The position numbers and the translations under genes were made by a program. A stretch of 64,000 nt of DNA from Amphibacillus jilinensis Y1 (GTDB lineage Bacteria; Bacillota; Bacilli; Bacillales; Amphibacillaceae), in assembly GCF_000306965.1 (NCBI RefSeq), contig NZ_JH976434.1, positions 1,186,619-1,250,618 of the forward strand, in the 5' to 3' direction. A model generated the notes under the pieces. That model was not told the origin of the DNA and made no database searches. It worked only from the letters and a program-made list of their open reading frames with translations. Below, piece by piece: positions 8,759 through 18,597 of the stretch (positions within the stretch are counted from its first letter, which is position 1; each line of letters begins with the position of its first letter).

Positions 8759-9616
8759 CTTTCTATTTATATCTTTTTATCAAAAATAATTTAGCCAGAG
8801 CGATCACTTGGTTTTGAGTCAATACGGTAACTTGATCGACAAAAATTATCACCTGAACAGCTTGAGCTACATAGCTGCAATTGGTACATGTTTACAATCT
8901 TTAATTCTTTCCTCTGGCAGTGGATGAAAATTCATCTTAATATGATAAAAATAACCTTATGATTATATAAATATCTAGGGTAAGTTCGACTAAAATATCT
9001 AACTTTCTAACCTCCCTATTACCTGTCAAAAATATTTTGGTACTTTGATTTATTTAATTTTATTATTTCCAATAGTCCAGAACGAATCTCAGAAGTGTAA
9101 AGTCCTCCTTTAATATAGATATTCCTTGCATCGATAATATCACGGGCTAAAGCGTTACATGTTCAAGATTAAGATATTGTTCTAATTTTACCCATTCATT
9201 CCGTACGTTTCTATTTGAGGGTGTCTTACCCCTTTTTCCCAAGCTCCTAAAGGATAGACGATTCACTCCTATCGCCAATAGCATTTGTACCAACTAATAT
9301 TAATGAGTCAACTTACTATACCGATTGAATCTTTTCCCTCTCAAAGATTTGATTTATAACTTTGGTAATGTTGTAGTTCAAATTTTTCTGGATAGCCGCC
9401 CCTATACCTGCTAGTACTATATTGGCTGCACCAACAAGTGTCATAACTGGACCCGCCGTAACAACAAGAAATCCACCTAACAACTCTGGGTTAAGCATAG
9501 TATCTCTTCTTAATTCAGATACATTTATATCCTTGCATTGCCTTGATAAGGTTTAAATCTGTTGCACCTTCAATGTCCAGAAATCTCATATACAAATATA
9601 TGATAGAGTCACATAT
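8759..9616. other. Decayed coding strip, minus strand
   Basis: No intact gene over 100 codons is present. On the minus strand, three broken frames can be read. One at about 9175-9290 contains LGKRGKTPSNRNVRNEWVK and ends in LEQYLNLEH; one at about 9020-9175 contains ARDIIDARNIYIKGGLYTSE and stops at 9022-9020 (TAA) before a GGGAGG; a third near 8800-8940 contains HPLPEERIKDCKHVPIAAM, weakly recalling SUKH immunity proteins. They look like remnants of two or three small genes interrupted by frameshifts. None can be named with confidence. Confidence 0.45.
9316..9498 (-). CDS. Small hydrophobic peptide with possible double-glycine leader
   Basis: A 60-residue frame starts MLNPELLGG and continues with a hydrophobic, Gly/Ala-rich stretch (VVTAGPVMTLVGAANIVLAG) and a charged tail. 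The first nine residues recall the end of a double-glycine leader, and the core resembles pore-forming bacteriocin or small toxin peptides. The upstream sequence in the adjacent frames (MRFLDIEGATDLNLIKAMQG, then a stop, and ELRRDT leading into the ATG) suggests that a longer leader was broken by one frameshift. AAGAAGAGA provides only a weak ribosome site. No transporter or immunity gene is adjacent. It could be a decayed bacteriocin gene or a chance ORF. Confidence 0.35.
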   Translation of the reverse strand: MLNPELLGGFLVVTAGPVMTLVGAANIVLAGIGAAIQKNLNYNITKVINQIFEREKIQSV

Positions 9617-9655
9617 AAAGCAGTGGTCTATCACTTGAGGATAAGCCACTGCTTT
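9617..9655 (-). terminator. Terminator of the beta-mannosidase operon
   Basis: A perfect 10-bp stem (AAAGCAGTGG / CCACTGCTTT) lies 10 bases beyond the stop codon of the GH2 gene, the last gene of the leftward glycan operon. Confidence 0.75.
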
Positions 9656-9664
9656 ATTTAATAT

Positions 9665-12172
9665 CTATATTTTTATCATATCTACCATTGAAACAGCTTG
9701 AACATCAATTAAATGTTCATTATTTTTGTCCCGTTTCGTGAAGGTAACGACCTTCTCTTCACCAGGTAATAAATCAAAATAGTTAGCTGAGAAGTAACCT
9801 AAACAATCTGTTGTCAAGTAAATATCTTTCGCAAACTGATCTGTCGTAATAATAAATGTCTCTTTATCCCTAGCAACACTTACTTTTGCTAGAGGTAAAG
9901 ATAATGCTTGGGTTGGTATAAAGTAATGACGCTTTTGATCAATGGATTGATTTTCTTTAATTAACTCTGTTACTAGTACCACTTGACTTTTATCATATTC
10001 ACCAATCAAGCGATCGATTATATAATTTTTTACAACTTGGCTTGCATTTGCTTTAATAATGAAAGCTGACACCTCTTCATAAAGAAGCTCGCCATCTAGT
10101 GAATAAACACTCACTCTTATGTCCACATCTACATCATTTAGAACATCCGAAATGGCATAAACATTAACTTGCCCATCTTTTTCTTCAATTGATAGCATAA
10201 TATCTCTGAAGGATTCTTTAGCTTGATAATGTAATGCTTTCCATCGACCGAAATAATCCATACTTGACCATGAAGCGACAGGCCAACAATCATTCATCTG
10301 CCAGTATAAAGTACCCATACAATATGGTTTATGACGACGATGAGACTCAATGGCGTTCTTAATTCCTTGCGCTTGAAGTACTTGGCTCATATATAAAAAT
10401 GAAGTGAAGTCTTTAGACTCTGGTAAATACTTTTCCATGTACGTTTTAATCAATTGATTACCTGCACCATTTTTTTGATGATGCAACATCACATCAGAAC
10501 CAATCGCATAATCATCTGGCGTGGTAAATGTTTCAACGGTCTCAATCGCAGGGAATGATTGAAAACCGTACTCACTCATAAACCGGCCAACATTTTCATT
10601 ATAAGCTTCAAATGGTTGTTTACCATGCCAGACATCCCAATAATGTACATCACCTGCTCCTTTCACTCCTAATGCGTGTTGATTGGCATCTCTAGTTAAA
10701 TCAGCAAGTGGCGATGATGGCCAATACGGCTCATTGGGTACATATTGTTTTGTTACTCTATCAAGGATGTCATGAAAGAGAGCTTGATAATCCGCCCATA
10801 ATTTTTCACGAGTTAAGGCATCATATTTTTGTTTCCAGCCCCATCCGCCTGTTTCAACAAATTCTGCCCAAGCAGCATCAATTTCGTTATTCCCACACCA
10901 AAGTACAACTGATGCATACTGGCGTAAACGCTTGACTTGATCTACAGCTTCTTGTTCTACATTATTTAGAAATGGCTCGTCTCCTGGATACATGGTACAA
11001 GCAAACATAAAGTCTTGCCACACTAAAATGCCGTGTTCATCACAGAGATCATAAAAAATATCATCTTCATAAATACCGCCGCCCCAAACACGAAGCATAT
11101 TCATATTTGCTGATACAGCACTCTTAATTTCATGTTCATAACGCGACTTAGTCACTCGTGTAACAAAACTATCGTTTGGTATATGGTTTGCACCTTTACA
11201 AAAGACAGGTTCACCATTTAATTTTAGATAGAAAGATTTACCATACTGATCATCATCTCTAACCAGTTCAACCGTTCGAATCCCGTGTTTTAATGCATCA
11301 GAAAGCAGTGTCTCATTATCTTTTCTAAACGCAACCTTTACATCATAACGATGAGGGGTACCTAACCCGCGAGACCACCAAAGTTTAGGGTTCACAACGG
11401 TAAATGGCAATGTCACCTTGTTATGTCCTTCTTTCAACTCAACTTGCTTTATTTCTGTCTGTTCACCGTACTGGAGAACACATTCACCCGTCATCTCTTT
11501 AATGGCAACAAGTTCTATCTCTAAGACAAGATCCGCTTTTTCATTTGATAGTTGTTCTTGTTTAATATAAATATCATCAAAATGGATATCTGAGTAACCA
11601 ACGAGTTCAACTGGTTTCCAAATTCCGCTCGTGACCAAGCGTGGCCCCCAATCCCACCCATAATGATAAGGGGCTTTTCTCGCAAATATACTTAGTTTCT
11701 TGTCACCTAACCCACCTGTTTCTGAATCATCATTATCGGCAGGATAATTAATTCCTCCGCTTATGACACGCATAACATCGTGGTTAATTGGAGACTCAAA
11801 GTGAATGATCAATTGATTTTCTCCGATATTAATCCAATCTTTTACATTTACCTTGTATGTGCGAAACATATTATCAGACGACAAAATTAACTGATTATTT
11901 AAGTAGACCGTTGCATACGTATCCAGACCATTAAATATTAGGTCAATACAAGTTTGGCTAGCCAGCTCCGAATCTACATTAAATGTCGATTTATAAACCC
12001 AATCTACTTTATCAACCCACTGAACATTTTTTTCTTCTTCTCCAAAAAACGGATCGTTTATTAAATTGTGCTCAAGTAAATCCGTGTGAACCGTACCTGG
12101 TACTTGTGCTTTTCGCCAAATAGAGTCGCGTTGCTGTTTAAACTGCCAATCATTTATTCCTTGTTTTATCAT
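9665..12172 (-). CDS. GH2 beta-mannosidase
   Basis: A cytoplasmic glycoside hydrolase family 2 enzyme of 835 residues that should remove terminal beta-linked mannose, such as the Man-beta-1,4-GlcNAc core residue of N-glycans. N-terminal jelly-roll domain (WRKAQVPGTVHTDLL), an Ig-like sandwich and a TIM barrel are in the usual order. Numbering from the TTG at 12175, the acid/base is E431 in LWCGNNEID and the nucleophile is E535 in MSEYGFQ. A TTG at 12175 is possible, but the ATG at 12172 overlaps the preceding stop in a TGATG junction typical of translational coupling. There is no signal peptide. It sits at the end of the operon with fucosidase and alpha-mannosidase genes, which supports action on imported N-glycan fragments. 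Confidence 0.9.
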   Translation of the reverse strand: MIKQGINDWQFKQQRDSIWRKAQVPGTVHTDLLEHNLINDPFFGEEEKNVQWVDKVDWVYKSTFNVDSELASQTCIDLIFNGLDTYATVYLNNQLILSSDNMFRTYKVNVKDWINIGENQLIIHFESPINHDVMRVISGGINYPADNDDSETGGLGDKKLSIFARKAPYHYGWDWGPRLVTSGIWKPVELVGYSDIHFDDIYIKQEQLSNEKADLVLEIELVAIKEMTGECVLQYGEQTEIKQVELKEGHNKVTLPFTVVNPKLWWSRGLGTPHRYDVKVAFRKDNETLLSDALKHGIRTVELVRDDDQYGKSFYLKLNGEPVFCKGANHIPNDSFVTRVTKSRYEHEIKSAVSANMNMLRVWGGGIYEDDIFYDLCDEHGILVWQDFMFACTMYPGDEPFLNNVEQEAVDQVKRLRQYASVVLWCGNNEIDAAWAEFVETGGWGWKQKYDALTREKLWADYQALFHDILDRVTKQYVPNEPYWPSSPLADLTRDANQHALGVKGAGDVHYWDVWHGKQPFEAYNENVGRFMSEYGFQSFPAIETVETFTTPDDYAIGSDVMLHHQKNGAGNQLIKTYMEKYLPESKDFTSFLYMSQVLQAQGIKNAIESHRRHKPYCMGTLYWQMNDCWPVASWSSMDYFGRWKALHYQAKESFRDIMLSIEEKDGQVNVYAISDVLNDVDVDIRVSVYSLDGELLYEEVSAFIIKANASQVVKNYIIDRLIGEYDKSQVVLVTELIKENQSIDQKRHYFIPTQALSLPLAKVSVARDKETFIITTDQFAKDIYLTTDCLGYFSANYFDLLPGEEKVVTFTKRDKNNEHLIDVQAVSMVDMIKI

Positions 12173-13221
12173 CAATCATTTGACCTCCTAGCCTCGAATG
12201 TAATGCGTCGATTTTCTTTGCCTGATTGATAAATGGCATTGATCATTTCTTGTGTTTTTAAGGCTTCTTCTGGTTTAATGTCTAATTCGCCACCATGAAG
12301 GAGCACATGATAAAAGTTGTTAATCTGTTTAATGTGATTGACGCCCCAATAGCTCTTTACTCCTACTCCATAAGAAAATGTTTCGTTAGGATTATGATCT
12401 GCGATAAATTCTCTACCATCATATAAACTTACCATACCTTTATCGCCAATCATTTTTATCAAACCCTTTTCACAGTGGATTTCAATTTGTACCGGAGCAT
12501 CATAGGTGTAATAATTAATCGTATGAAAAGCCGCCACCACACCCGACTTAAATTTGAGAATGCCTTCAGCAGCATCTTCAACTTCAATGTACTCATGTCC
12601 TCGATTGCTAATTGTTGCATCGACATATTCAAGCTCTGCATCAATAAACCAGCGCATCAAGTCGAGCGTATGGATGGCTTGATCAATTAAAACGCCACCA
12701 CCTTCTTTATCCCATGTACCCTTCCAATCACTTTTTGAATAGTACTCATCCGATCGATCCCAAGTAACACTTGCTTTAGCCGATTGAATCGACCCCAAGG
12801 TGCCCTCGGTTAACATCGTCTTAATTAACTGAGCGCCAGCATTATAGCGGTTTTGAAAAATAACACCAAAGTGTGTGTTATATGCTCTTGCTGTTGATAA
12901 CATCGCTTCTGCATCCTGATACTTAATCGCCATAGGCTTCTCCGTTAAAACATGTAAGCCCCTTTTCGTTACTTCAATTGATACAGGCGCATGTAGATAA
13001 TGCGGTAAACAAATGTGAATGGCGTCCAAGGTTTCTTTGTCAAGCATGTCTACATAATCCGTGTAACTTTTACAATCCATTTCTATAGCTCGTTCATTGG
13101 CACGCTCTGGTTTGTTGTCACAAACAGCAACTAGTTCTGTATTCGGATTCTCTTTAACCGATTGAGCGTGCATTGGGAATATATTTCCGCAGCCAATGAT
13201 AGCTACTTTAACCGTATCCAT
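12172..13221 (-). CDS. Gfo/Idh/MocA family NAD(P)-dependent oxidoreductase
   Basis: A 349-residue oxidoreductase. The N-terminal Rossmann fold has the nucleotide-binding loop VAIIGCGNIFPMH, and the family signature EKPMA follows at about residue 95. The C-terminal alpha/beta domain has the usual GVLIDQAIHTLDLMRWF segment with the catalytic-type histidine. Members oxidise or reduce a hydroxyl of sugars or cyclitols with NAD(P). Substrate is not predictable from sequence; the surrounding hydrolases suggest a sugar or glycoside. GAAGTG-type ribosome site precedes the ATG. Coupled to the beta-mannosidase gene downstream. Confidence 0.9.
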   Translation of the reverse strand: MDTVKVAIIGCGNIFPMHAQSVKENPNTELVAVCDNKPERANERAIEMDCKSYTDYVDMLDKETLDAIHICLPHYLHAPVSIEVTKRGLHVLTEKPMAIKYQDAEAMLSTARAYNTHFGVIFQNRYNAGAQLIKTMLTEGTLGSIQSAKASVTWDRSDEYYSKSDWKGTWDKEGGGVLIDQAIHTLDLMRWFIDAELEYVDATISNRGHEYIEVEDAAEGILKFKSGVVAAFHTINYYTYDAPVQIEIHCEKGLIKMIGDKGMVSLYDGREFIADHNPNETFSYGVGVKSYWGVNHIKQINNFYHVLLHGGELDIKPEEALKTQEMINAIYQSGKENRRITFEARRSND

Positions 13222-13233
13222 GACTTCACTTCC

Positions 13234-15432
13234 TTATTTATTTAGATTACGATACTGTCCAGGTGTTACACCTACTTCTTTTTTAAACTTACGTGTGAAG
13301 TTAGCCACATCCATATAACCTACTTCATGGACAATCGCTTTGATAGGCTTAGATGTCATTCTTAAATTTTCTTTAACATATGTCATTCTTAGCTCTTGTA
13401 CATAATGCTTAAAGCTAACACCATAATGCTCTTTGATTAATTTTGAAGCATACGATGCAGATAAATGATGTTTCTCAGCAATTTGTTCCAGCGATAAATC
13501 ATAATCGGTAAAGTGCTTATTTACATAATTAATGATTTCCTGTACAATACGATTATTTTCATTCTGCATCTTTTCTTGAATGGAAGCACATGTCGTCTCA
13601 ATTATTAAATCTAACTGTTGCTCGAGTTGATCTAAAGTCACAAAATCAACCATCTTACTGAAGGTCTCTTCACTTAAGCACACGCCCATTTCAGATAACG
13701 ACCTCACTACGGAATTAATCACATCAAAACAAATTGCTTTTAAAGCATTTAATGAACGATCGCGCACACGTAAATTTTGAAAAATTTCAGCTAAGGTTTC
13801 TTTAGCAATTATTGTTTGCCCTTGTTTTAATGCTTGTAATAATTTAAGTTGCTCTTCTTTTAAATAACCCAAGCTCTGTTCTGTTGGTGTTGTAATCGAG
13901 TCAAAAAAAATCGTACTACCTTCTGAATGATAGTGAATATAATCATAAGCAACCATCGCTTCAATATAAGAATCATGTATGTTTCTTACGCCTTCAACCA
14001 TTGATCCTACAACGATTATCGATTCAGTTTTTAATGTTTCGTTTACATAATCTATAAATGTCGATTGATCTGATTTATGCTTTTGATCCATTCCTACGAT
14101 CATCGCCTTATCATTTATGTTTAAGAGATCAATACCATAGCCTATCATCTCATTAAAAGTGATTTCACCCATCAATTGATTAGTAGAGGGTTGCACTTGT
14201 TTACCTTTAAAATGAATGATAAATACAAAGTAAAAGGCTTTGTCGATTTGTAATTGGAGGGAGCGAGCCATATCATTCATCAGGCTTTCATCAGGATAAT
14301 CCCCTTTTAACATATTCATCCAAAATTGTTGTTTTGCAAATGGACGTTGTTTAAAGACCGTTTCAGACAATGAGACTCTATCTTGATTTAATTGATCAAA
14401 TGCGACTAAAACTTGATTCAGCTCATTTACTTGATCAGTTTTAACAGATGCTTGTGTCTGTTTAACTTTGCGTAATAATAAATCAATGGGTTTATATTGG
14501 TATTTGCTCAAAATATAAGTCATAATAATACCAATAAAGAAGACAGCCAATAACACGAGAAGATACGTCGTTAACGTTCCTTTAAAGTAATCCAAGAATT
14601 GCTTTGCTTGAACAATGCTTAAATAAGACCATTCATCATCACTTTGGACTAATGATACTGAATATTTCTTGCCTTCAATATCTATATCTTCTCCAGCAGT
14701 AGCCCTTTCAAGAATCATTTCAAAATCTAAATGTTCTTTTGATAAATTGGGATCGTTCTCATGTGAGACTAATATATCCAGTTGATCATTCAAAACATAT
14801 ATATGACCACTTAATTCTGACAAAGCATTTCGAATGATTGAGTCAAACTGCTGATTATTAACCATATACATAATAGCACCATAGGGGTAAAGACTATTAG
14901 GTACGATAGGTTGTATAAAAGCTAAGTACTGTAAATCATCTCCTGTTTCAATCACTTTCGTTTGTGGATGTTCTTGGCTAATAAAATCGATCAATTCATC
15001 TCTTGATAGGTTTTCAATATTATATCGACCAATAAAGGTTGTTGGCATATGATAGCCACCACTGGTAAAAATTTTATCTGGGTTTTGATGATGAATGATA
15101 GCGATTTCATCAACTAATACACTATTGGCACGGTATTTAGCTAGTTCTTGAACGGCTTCATAACCATAATAGGGATGATTCAGATGATAAGCATTTAACC
15201 GCGAATCATTGGAAATACGTGTTGCTATATTCGTAAACTCTTTTTTACGCTCATCCATTAGCTCACTAAATTGGTTTAGATTATTCAAGCTTGATTGTTC
15301 TAATTCTTTTTGAAGATCGGCAATAAAGTTTACATAAATCAGCACACCTAGAATAATAAAAGGAATAATGAATGCAACAAAGTATGATAATAAATAACGA
15401 TAAAATAGTTTTTGCTTAAATATATTAATCAT
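13234..15432 (-). CDS. Membrane-bound sensor with AraC-type DNA-binding domain
   Basis: About 732 residues from the ATG at 15432, which follows GGGGGGAAG; an ATG at 15453 lacks a ribosome site. One membrane helix near the N-terminus (LLSYFVAFIIPFIILGVLIY) is followed by an extracellular sensor of about 250 residues, a second membrane helix (YLLVLLAVFFIGIIMTYIL), a linker, and a C-terminal AraC-type double helix-turn-helix (SLEQIAEKHHLSASYASKLI and VGYMDVANFTRKF). This is the YesN-type architecture of Bacillales in which sensor and regulator of sugar ABC operons are one protein. It lies inside the glycan cluster and is its likely activator. A DUF624 gene follows upstream, as is common for this type. 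Confidence 0.85.
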   Translation of the reverse strand: MINIFKQKLFYRYLLSYFVAFIIPFIILGVLIYVNFIADLQKELEQSSLNNLNQFSELMDERKKEFTNIATRISNDSRLNAYHLNHPYYGYEAVQELAKYRANSVLVDEIAIIHHQNPDKIFTSGGYHMPTTFIGRYNIENLSRDELIDFISQEHPQTKVIETGDDLQYLAFIQPIVPNSLYPYGAIMYMVNNQQFDSIIRNALSELSGHIYVLNDQLDILVSHENDPNLSKEHLDFEMILERATAGEDIDIEGKKYSVSLVQSDDEWSYLSIVQAKQFLDYFKGTLTTYLLVLLAVFFIGIIMTYILSKYQYKPIDLLLRKVKQTQASVKTDQVNELNQVLVAFDQLNQDRVSLSETVFKQRPFAKQQFWMNMLKGDYPDESLMNDMARSLQLQIDKAFYFVFIIHFKGKQVQPSTNQLMGEITFNEMIGYGIDLLNINDKAMIVGMDQKHKSDQSTFIDYVNETLKTESIIVVGSMVEGVRNIHDSYIEAMVAYDYIHYHSEGSTIFFDSITTPTEQSLGYLKEEQLKLLQALKQGQTIIAKETLAEIFQNLRVRDRSLNALKAICFDVINSVVRSLSEMGVCLSEETFSKMVDFVTLDQLEQQLDLIIETTCASIQEKMQNENNRIVQEIINYVNKHFTDYDLSLEQIAEKHHLSASYASKLIKEHYGVSFKHYVQELRMTYVKENLRMTSKPIKAIVHEVGYMDVANFTRKFKKEVGVTPGQYRNLNK

Positions 15433-15476
15433 GTTACTTCCCCCCAAATTCATTATTCCAATATTAAATTAATTCG

Positions 15477-16115
15477 TTAATTTGCAGCTAAATTTTTTTC
15501 TTCAACACTGACACAAGCACGATGACCAAACCAGATGATAGGGTATAAAATAACTGAAATACCCATCATTGCGCTTAATGCGGGCAAATAGAGAAATAAA
15601 TAGATTAAGAGAATACTACTTATCACTAAGGCAATGGCTTCAAGCGGTTGGGCGATCGCTATAAATAATGCTTGTTTAAAGTATTGAAATACGGTCAATT
15701 CATAACGAACAAAGATAGTTATAAACATGAGAAAGCTACTCACTGCGACAAAGCCAACCATAACAAGGAAAAAGTGAATAACTGTTGATTGGATAAAGAT
15801 CTCCGAAACTCGGAAATCAAAATATAAAAATACCGAAATAAACAACCAGATGAAACCAGAACTGTTTGCCTTTATAAAATGTGTCCGGTAGTCTCTCCAG
15901 ATCCCCTTATATAGGTTTTGGTCATCTTCTTGCTTGATTATTTGATAGATTGCTTTTGCTGCTGCAAGTGTTGCAGGGAATACACCAAACACACCAAAAC
16001 CTAATAAAGTTAAAAGCAACCAGATAAAATGAATTAACATCATTTTACTTAACCATAACCCCCACGTATAAAACACGCTCATAAATCCTTTCATCGCTTG
16101 TGCATCCCCTTTCAT
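15477..16115 (-). CDS. DUF624 (YesL-like) membrane protein
   Basis: A 212-residue protein with about five to six hydrophobic segments (LWLLLTLLGFGVFGVFPATL, FFLVMVGFVAVSSFLMFITI, VISSILLIYLFLYLPALSA). YesL-like DUF624 proteins are usually found with AraC-type membrane regulators and Lpl-type sugar ABC importers; their molecular role is not known. Two ATG codons are possible, at 16115 and at 16094, because AAAGGGG lies between them. It is probably cotranscribed with the AraC-type regulator, 24 bp downstream. A 49-bp sequence repeated in front of the ROK gene lies just upstream. Confidence 0.8.
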   Translation of the reverse strand: MKGDAQAMKGFMSVFYTWGLWLSKMMLIHFIWLLLTLLGFGVFGVFPATLAAAKAIYQIIKQEDDQNLYKGIWRDYRTHFIKANSSGFIWLFISVFLYFDFRVSEIFIQSTVIHFFLVMVGFVAVSSFLMFITIFVRYELTVFQYFKQALFIAIAQPLEAIALVISSILLIYLFLYLPALSAMMGISVILYPIIWFGHRACVSVEEKNLAAN

Positions 16116-16141
16116 TTCATCCGTCTAGTATAGCTCAATCT

Positions 16142-16190
16142 ATAAAACGAAACTTCAATTAGTGGGTGGAGGGCTACAGGACGTGGCGGG
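16142..16190 (-). repeat. 49-bp inverted repeat, copy A
   Basis: Read on the minus strand, this segment matches 33753-33801 on the plus strand in 43 of 49 positions without gaps, including CCGCCACGTCCTGTAGCC. Each copy lies just upstream of a gene start (DUF624 here, ROK kinase there) in the same orientation relative to that gene. It is GC-rich compared with its surroundings. Role unknown: a shared regulatory element or a dispersed repeat. Confidence 0.75.
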
Positions 16191-16194
16191 CGCT

Positions 16195-17508
16195 TTACGG
16201 ACGGTTATCTGTGATAAATAATTCAATGACCGGTATAGCGACGTCCGGTTTGATGACCGGTAAATTAAGTACGATATCACCTGCCTCAATATGTGTTTCT
16301 GTACTTGTAATGACTTGGTTTCGATCAAATTCTTCAATGAAGACTTCTGATCTATCATGTAAGAATTGAGCATAACACACTTTTCCTTGAAGATCTTTTA
16401 AGTGAATATGACGGTATGGCCAAGAAAAGATGTGTACATATAGCCGGTCATCCTTTTGTGTCAAGCGACAATCAAGGGGGGAAATAAAATCACTTGGCTC
16501 ACAACCAACAATCGACCGTTCATGTTTTTTCATCCAGACTTTAATCCCATCTAACCGCTCTTTGGTTAAATCATCAATCGCACCTCTTGCCGTTGGCCCA
16601 ATATTAAGCAAGAAATTCCCGTTCTTACTAACGGTATCCACTAACATTTTTAAGATTTGGTCAACACTTTTCCAATTTGCATTGTATTTATCATAGCCCC
16701 AACTTTCATTCATTGTCTGACAAGCCTCCCATAAAACAGGCTTACCATCCTCGACGATTGGATGATGCGGTTGATATTGTTCAGGTGTTTTTACGCCTCT
16801 ATTTAAATCTAAACGATCGTTAATTAAAATATGTGGTTGCAAAGAACGCGTAAGATTTTCAATGCCTTCTCCGTCCCAGTCAAGATTTCCTTTACCTTTT
16901 GACCAACCCCAATCACGGTGTGGATATGAGAAGTCATACCACATATAATCAATGGGTCCGTAATTCGTAAGTAGTTCGGTGATTTGACCCTTTAAATATT
17001 CGCGATAATTCCTCATCTGACGTTGATCCTTTGTGTCACGTGCGAATTGATTTTCACGTAGTGGGTGTAAGCCATCTAACGTAAAATCTTTATGATGCCA
17101 GTCAATTAGCGAATAATAAAAACCAATTTTCAGCTGGCGTTTACGGGCTTCATCAACGAAAAACTGGACAATGTCTTTTTCAAATGGTGTTTCCGTTACT
17201 TTATAAGACGTTAATTGACTATTCCACAAAGCAAAGCCTTCATGATGCTTTGTTGTAAGCACCACATATTTCATTCCTGCCTCAACAGCTTGATCAAGCC
17301 AACCCGCAATGTCTAATTGATCGGGATCAAAGTGGTCAAAGTACCGCTTATAATCAGCGGGTGTTATTTGTTCCGTTGTCATTATCCACTCGTGACGAGC
17401 AGCTAATGAAAATAAGCCGAAGTGAATAAACATACCAAAACGATCATGTGTGAACCAACTCGGATCTTGATAGTCCTTAGGCCAATTCGCATAGTGTTTT
17501 TTTGTCAT
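16195..17508 (-). CDS. GH29 alpha-L-fucosidase
   Basis: A 437-residue cytoplasmic enzyme (no signal peptide) of glycoside hydrolase family 29. It has the family opening (WFTHDRFGMFIHFGLFS), the substrate motif TTKHHEGFALW at residues 85-95, and the nucleophile D192 in YMWYDFSYPH. KNGNFLLNIGPTARG matches the conserved end of the barrel. It should release alpha-linked L-fucose, for example from the core or antennae of N-glycans. No fucose isomerase, kinase or aldolase is seen in the window, so fucose must be handled elsewhere or by the adjacent oxidoreductases. The GAGGG ribosome site and its spacing to the oxidoreductase gene (16 bp) indicate cotranscription. Confidence 0.92.
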   Translation of the reverse strand: MTKKHYANWPKDYQDPSWFTHDRFGMFIHFGLFSLAARHEWIMTTEQITPADYKRYFDHFDPDQLDIAGWLDQAVEAGMKYVVLTTKHHEGFALWNSQLTSYKVTETPFEKDIVQFFVDEARKRQLKIGFYYSLIDWHHKDFTLDGLHPLRENQFARDTKDQRQMRNYREYLKGQITELLTNYGPIDYMWYDFSYPHRDWGWSKGKGNLDWDGEGIENLTRSLQPHILINDRLDLNRGVKTPEQYQPHHPIVEDGKPVLWEACQTMNESWGYDKYNANWKSVDQILKMLVDTVSKNGNFLLNIGPTARGAIDDLTKERLDGIKVWMKKHERSIVGCEPSDFISPLDCRLTQKDDRLYVHIFSWPYRHIHLKDLQGKVCYAQFLHDRSEVFIEEFDRNQVITSTETHIEAGDIVLNLPVIKPDVAIPVIELFITDNRP

Positions 17509-17524
17509 CTTATCCCTCCATTAA

Positions 17525-18586
17525 CTAGTTGAAACGCACTTCTCTTCCGCTTCTGCTTGATTCATAAATCGCCTCCAATATCTTCATTATCTCTATACCA
17601 TCTTCAACTGGCGAAATCGTTGTCTCTTTTTCTAAACAACAAGCAACAAAATGATCAATTTCATTCTGGAATCCTTTTTCAAAGTCAAAGGTACGGGCAT
17701 CAATTTTAGGTGTAAGGTCTAATAAAATGTTATGTTTTTCTGTAAAGATATTTAATTCCGGCTCAATCATAGCACCACCTTTATCGCCAAACAGGTGCAC
17801 TTCTGTTTTATCTTCTTTAGCATGTAATGCGAAGCTTGCATCTAACATAAGCGTCGCACCATTTTCAAATTTAATAAGCGCATTTGCTAAATCTTCTACA
17901 CTGTTTTGCTTTGGATCATAGTCAGCGGCTTGATAGAATGACTTATGCTCAATATTCGAACGATTACCGAGCTTATGATATACTGTACCACTCACAGATT
18001 TTACTTTGGGTTTCCCCATTAAGTACCAACAGATATCAATCACATGAACGCCAATATCTATGAGTGGACCGCCACCAGAACGTTCGACATCACTAAACCA
18101 TCCGCCTGGATTTCCTAACACGCGAAGAGATGATGCTTTTGCATAGTAAATCTCACCTAAATCACCCGCATCAATAAACTTTTTCAACACTTCAGTGTTT
18201 GTAGCGAATCGGCGAACAAAACCTACTTGCAATGTTTTATCTGATTTTTGACTTACTTCTCGAATCTTTTCTGCTTCTTCTGCTGTCTTGCTTAATGGCT
18301 TTTCCACTAAAACATGTTTATTATGTTCCAGTGCAGCGATTGCTATCTCAGCATGCGAGTTGTTCCAAGTACAAATACTCACCGCATCAACATCTTCATT
18401 CTTCAATAATTCATGGTAATCTGTATAAATCTTTTCAATTTTATGTTGCTCCGCTTTCGCCATTGCACGAGCTTCATTTAAATCACACACCGCTACCAGT
18501 TCTACAGCTTCGTGACGGACATAAGATTGAAAATGCATATCTGAAATAGAACCTGCTCCAATAATACCTACTCTCACCTTTTCCAT
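17525..18586 (-). CDS. Gfo/Idh/MocA family oxidoreductase
   Basis: A 353-residue NAD(P)-dependent oxidoreductase. Rossmann loop VGIIGAGSISDMHF at the N-terminus, EKPLSK at about residue 96, and a C-terminal domain containing GGPLIDIGVHVIDICWYL. All hallmarks of an active enzyme are present, unlike the related gene at 20446-21306. The substrate is unknown; the gene is surrounded by fucosidase, mannosidase and TIM-barrel isomerase genes. Similar in layout to the oxidoreductases at 12172 and 19460 but clearly a diverged paralogue. Confidence 0.9.
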   Translation of the reverse strand: MEKVRVGIIGAGSISDMHFQSYVRHEAVELVAVCDLNEARAMAKAEQHKIEKIYTDYHELLKNEDVDAVSICTWNNSHAEIAIAALEHNKHVLVEKPLSKTAEEAEKIREVSQKSDKTLQVGFVRRFATNTEVLKKFIDAGDLGEIYYAKASSLRVLGNPGGWFSDVERSGGGPLIDIGVHVIDICWYLMGKPKVKSVSGTVYHKLGNRSNIEHKSFYQAADYDPKQNSVEDLANALIKFENGATLMLDASFALHAKEDKTEVHLFGDKGGAMIEPELNIFTEKHNILLDLTPKIDARTFDFEKGFQNEIDHFVACCLEKETTISPVEDGIEIMKILEAIYESSRSGREVRFN

Positions 18587-18597
18587 ATTTCCACTCC

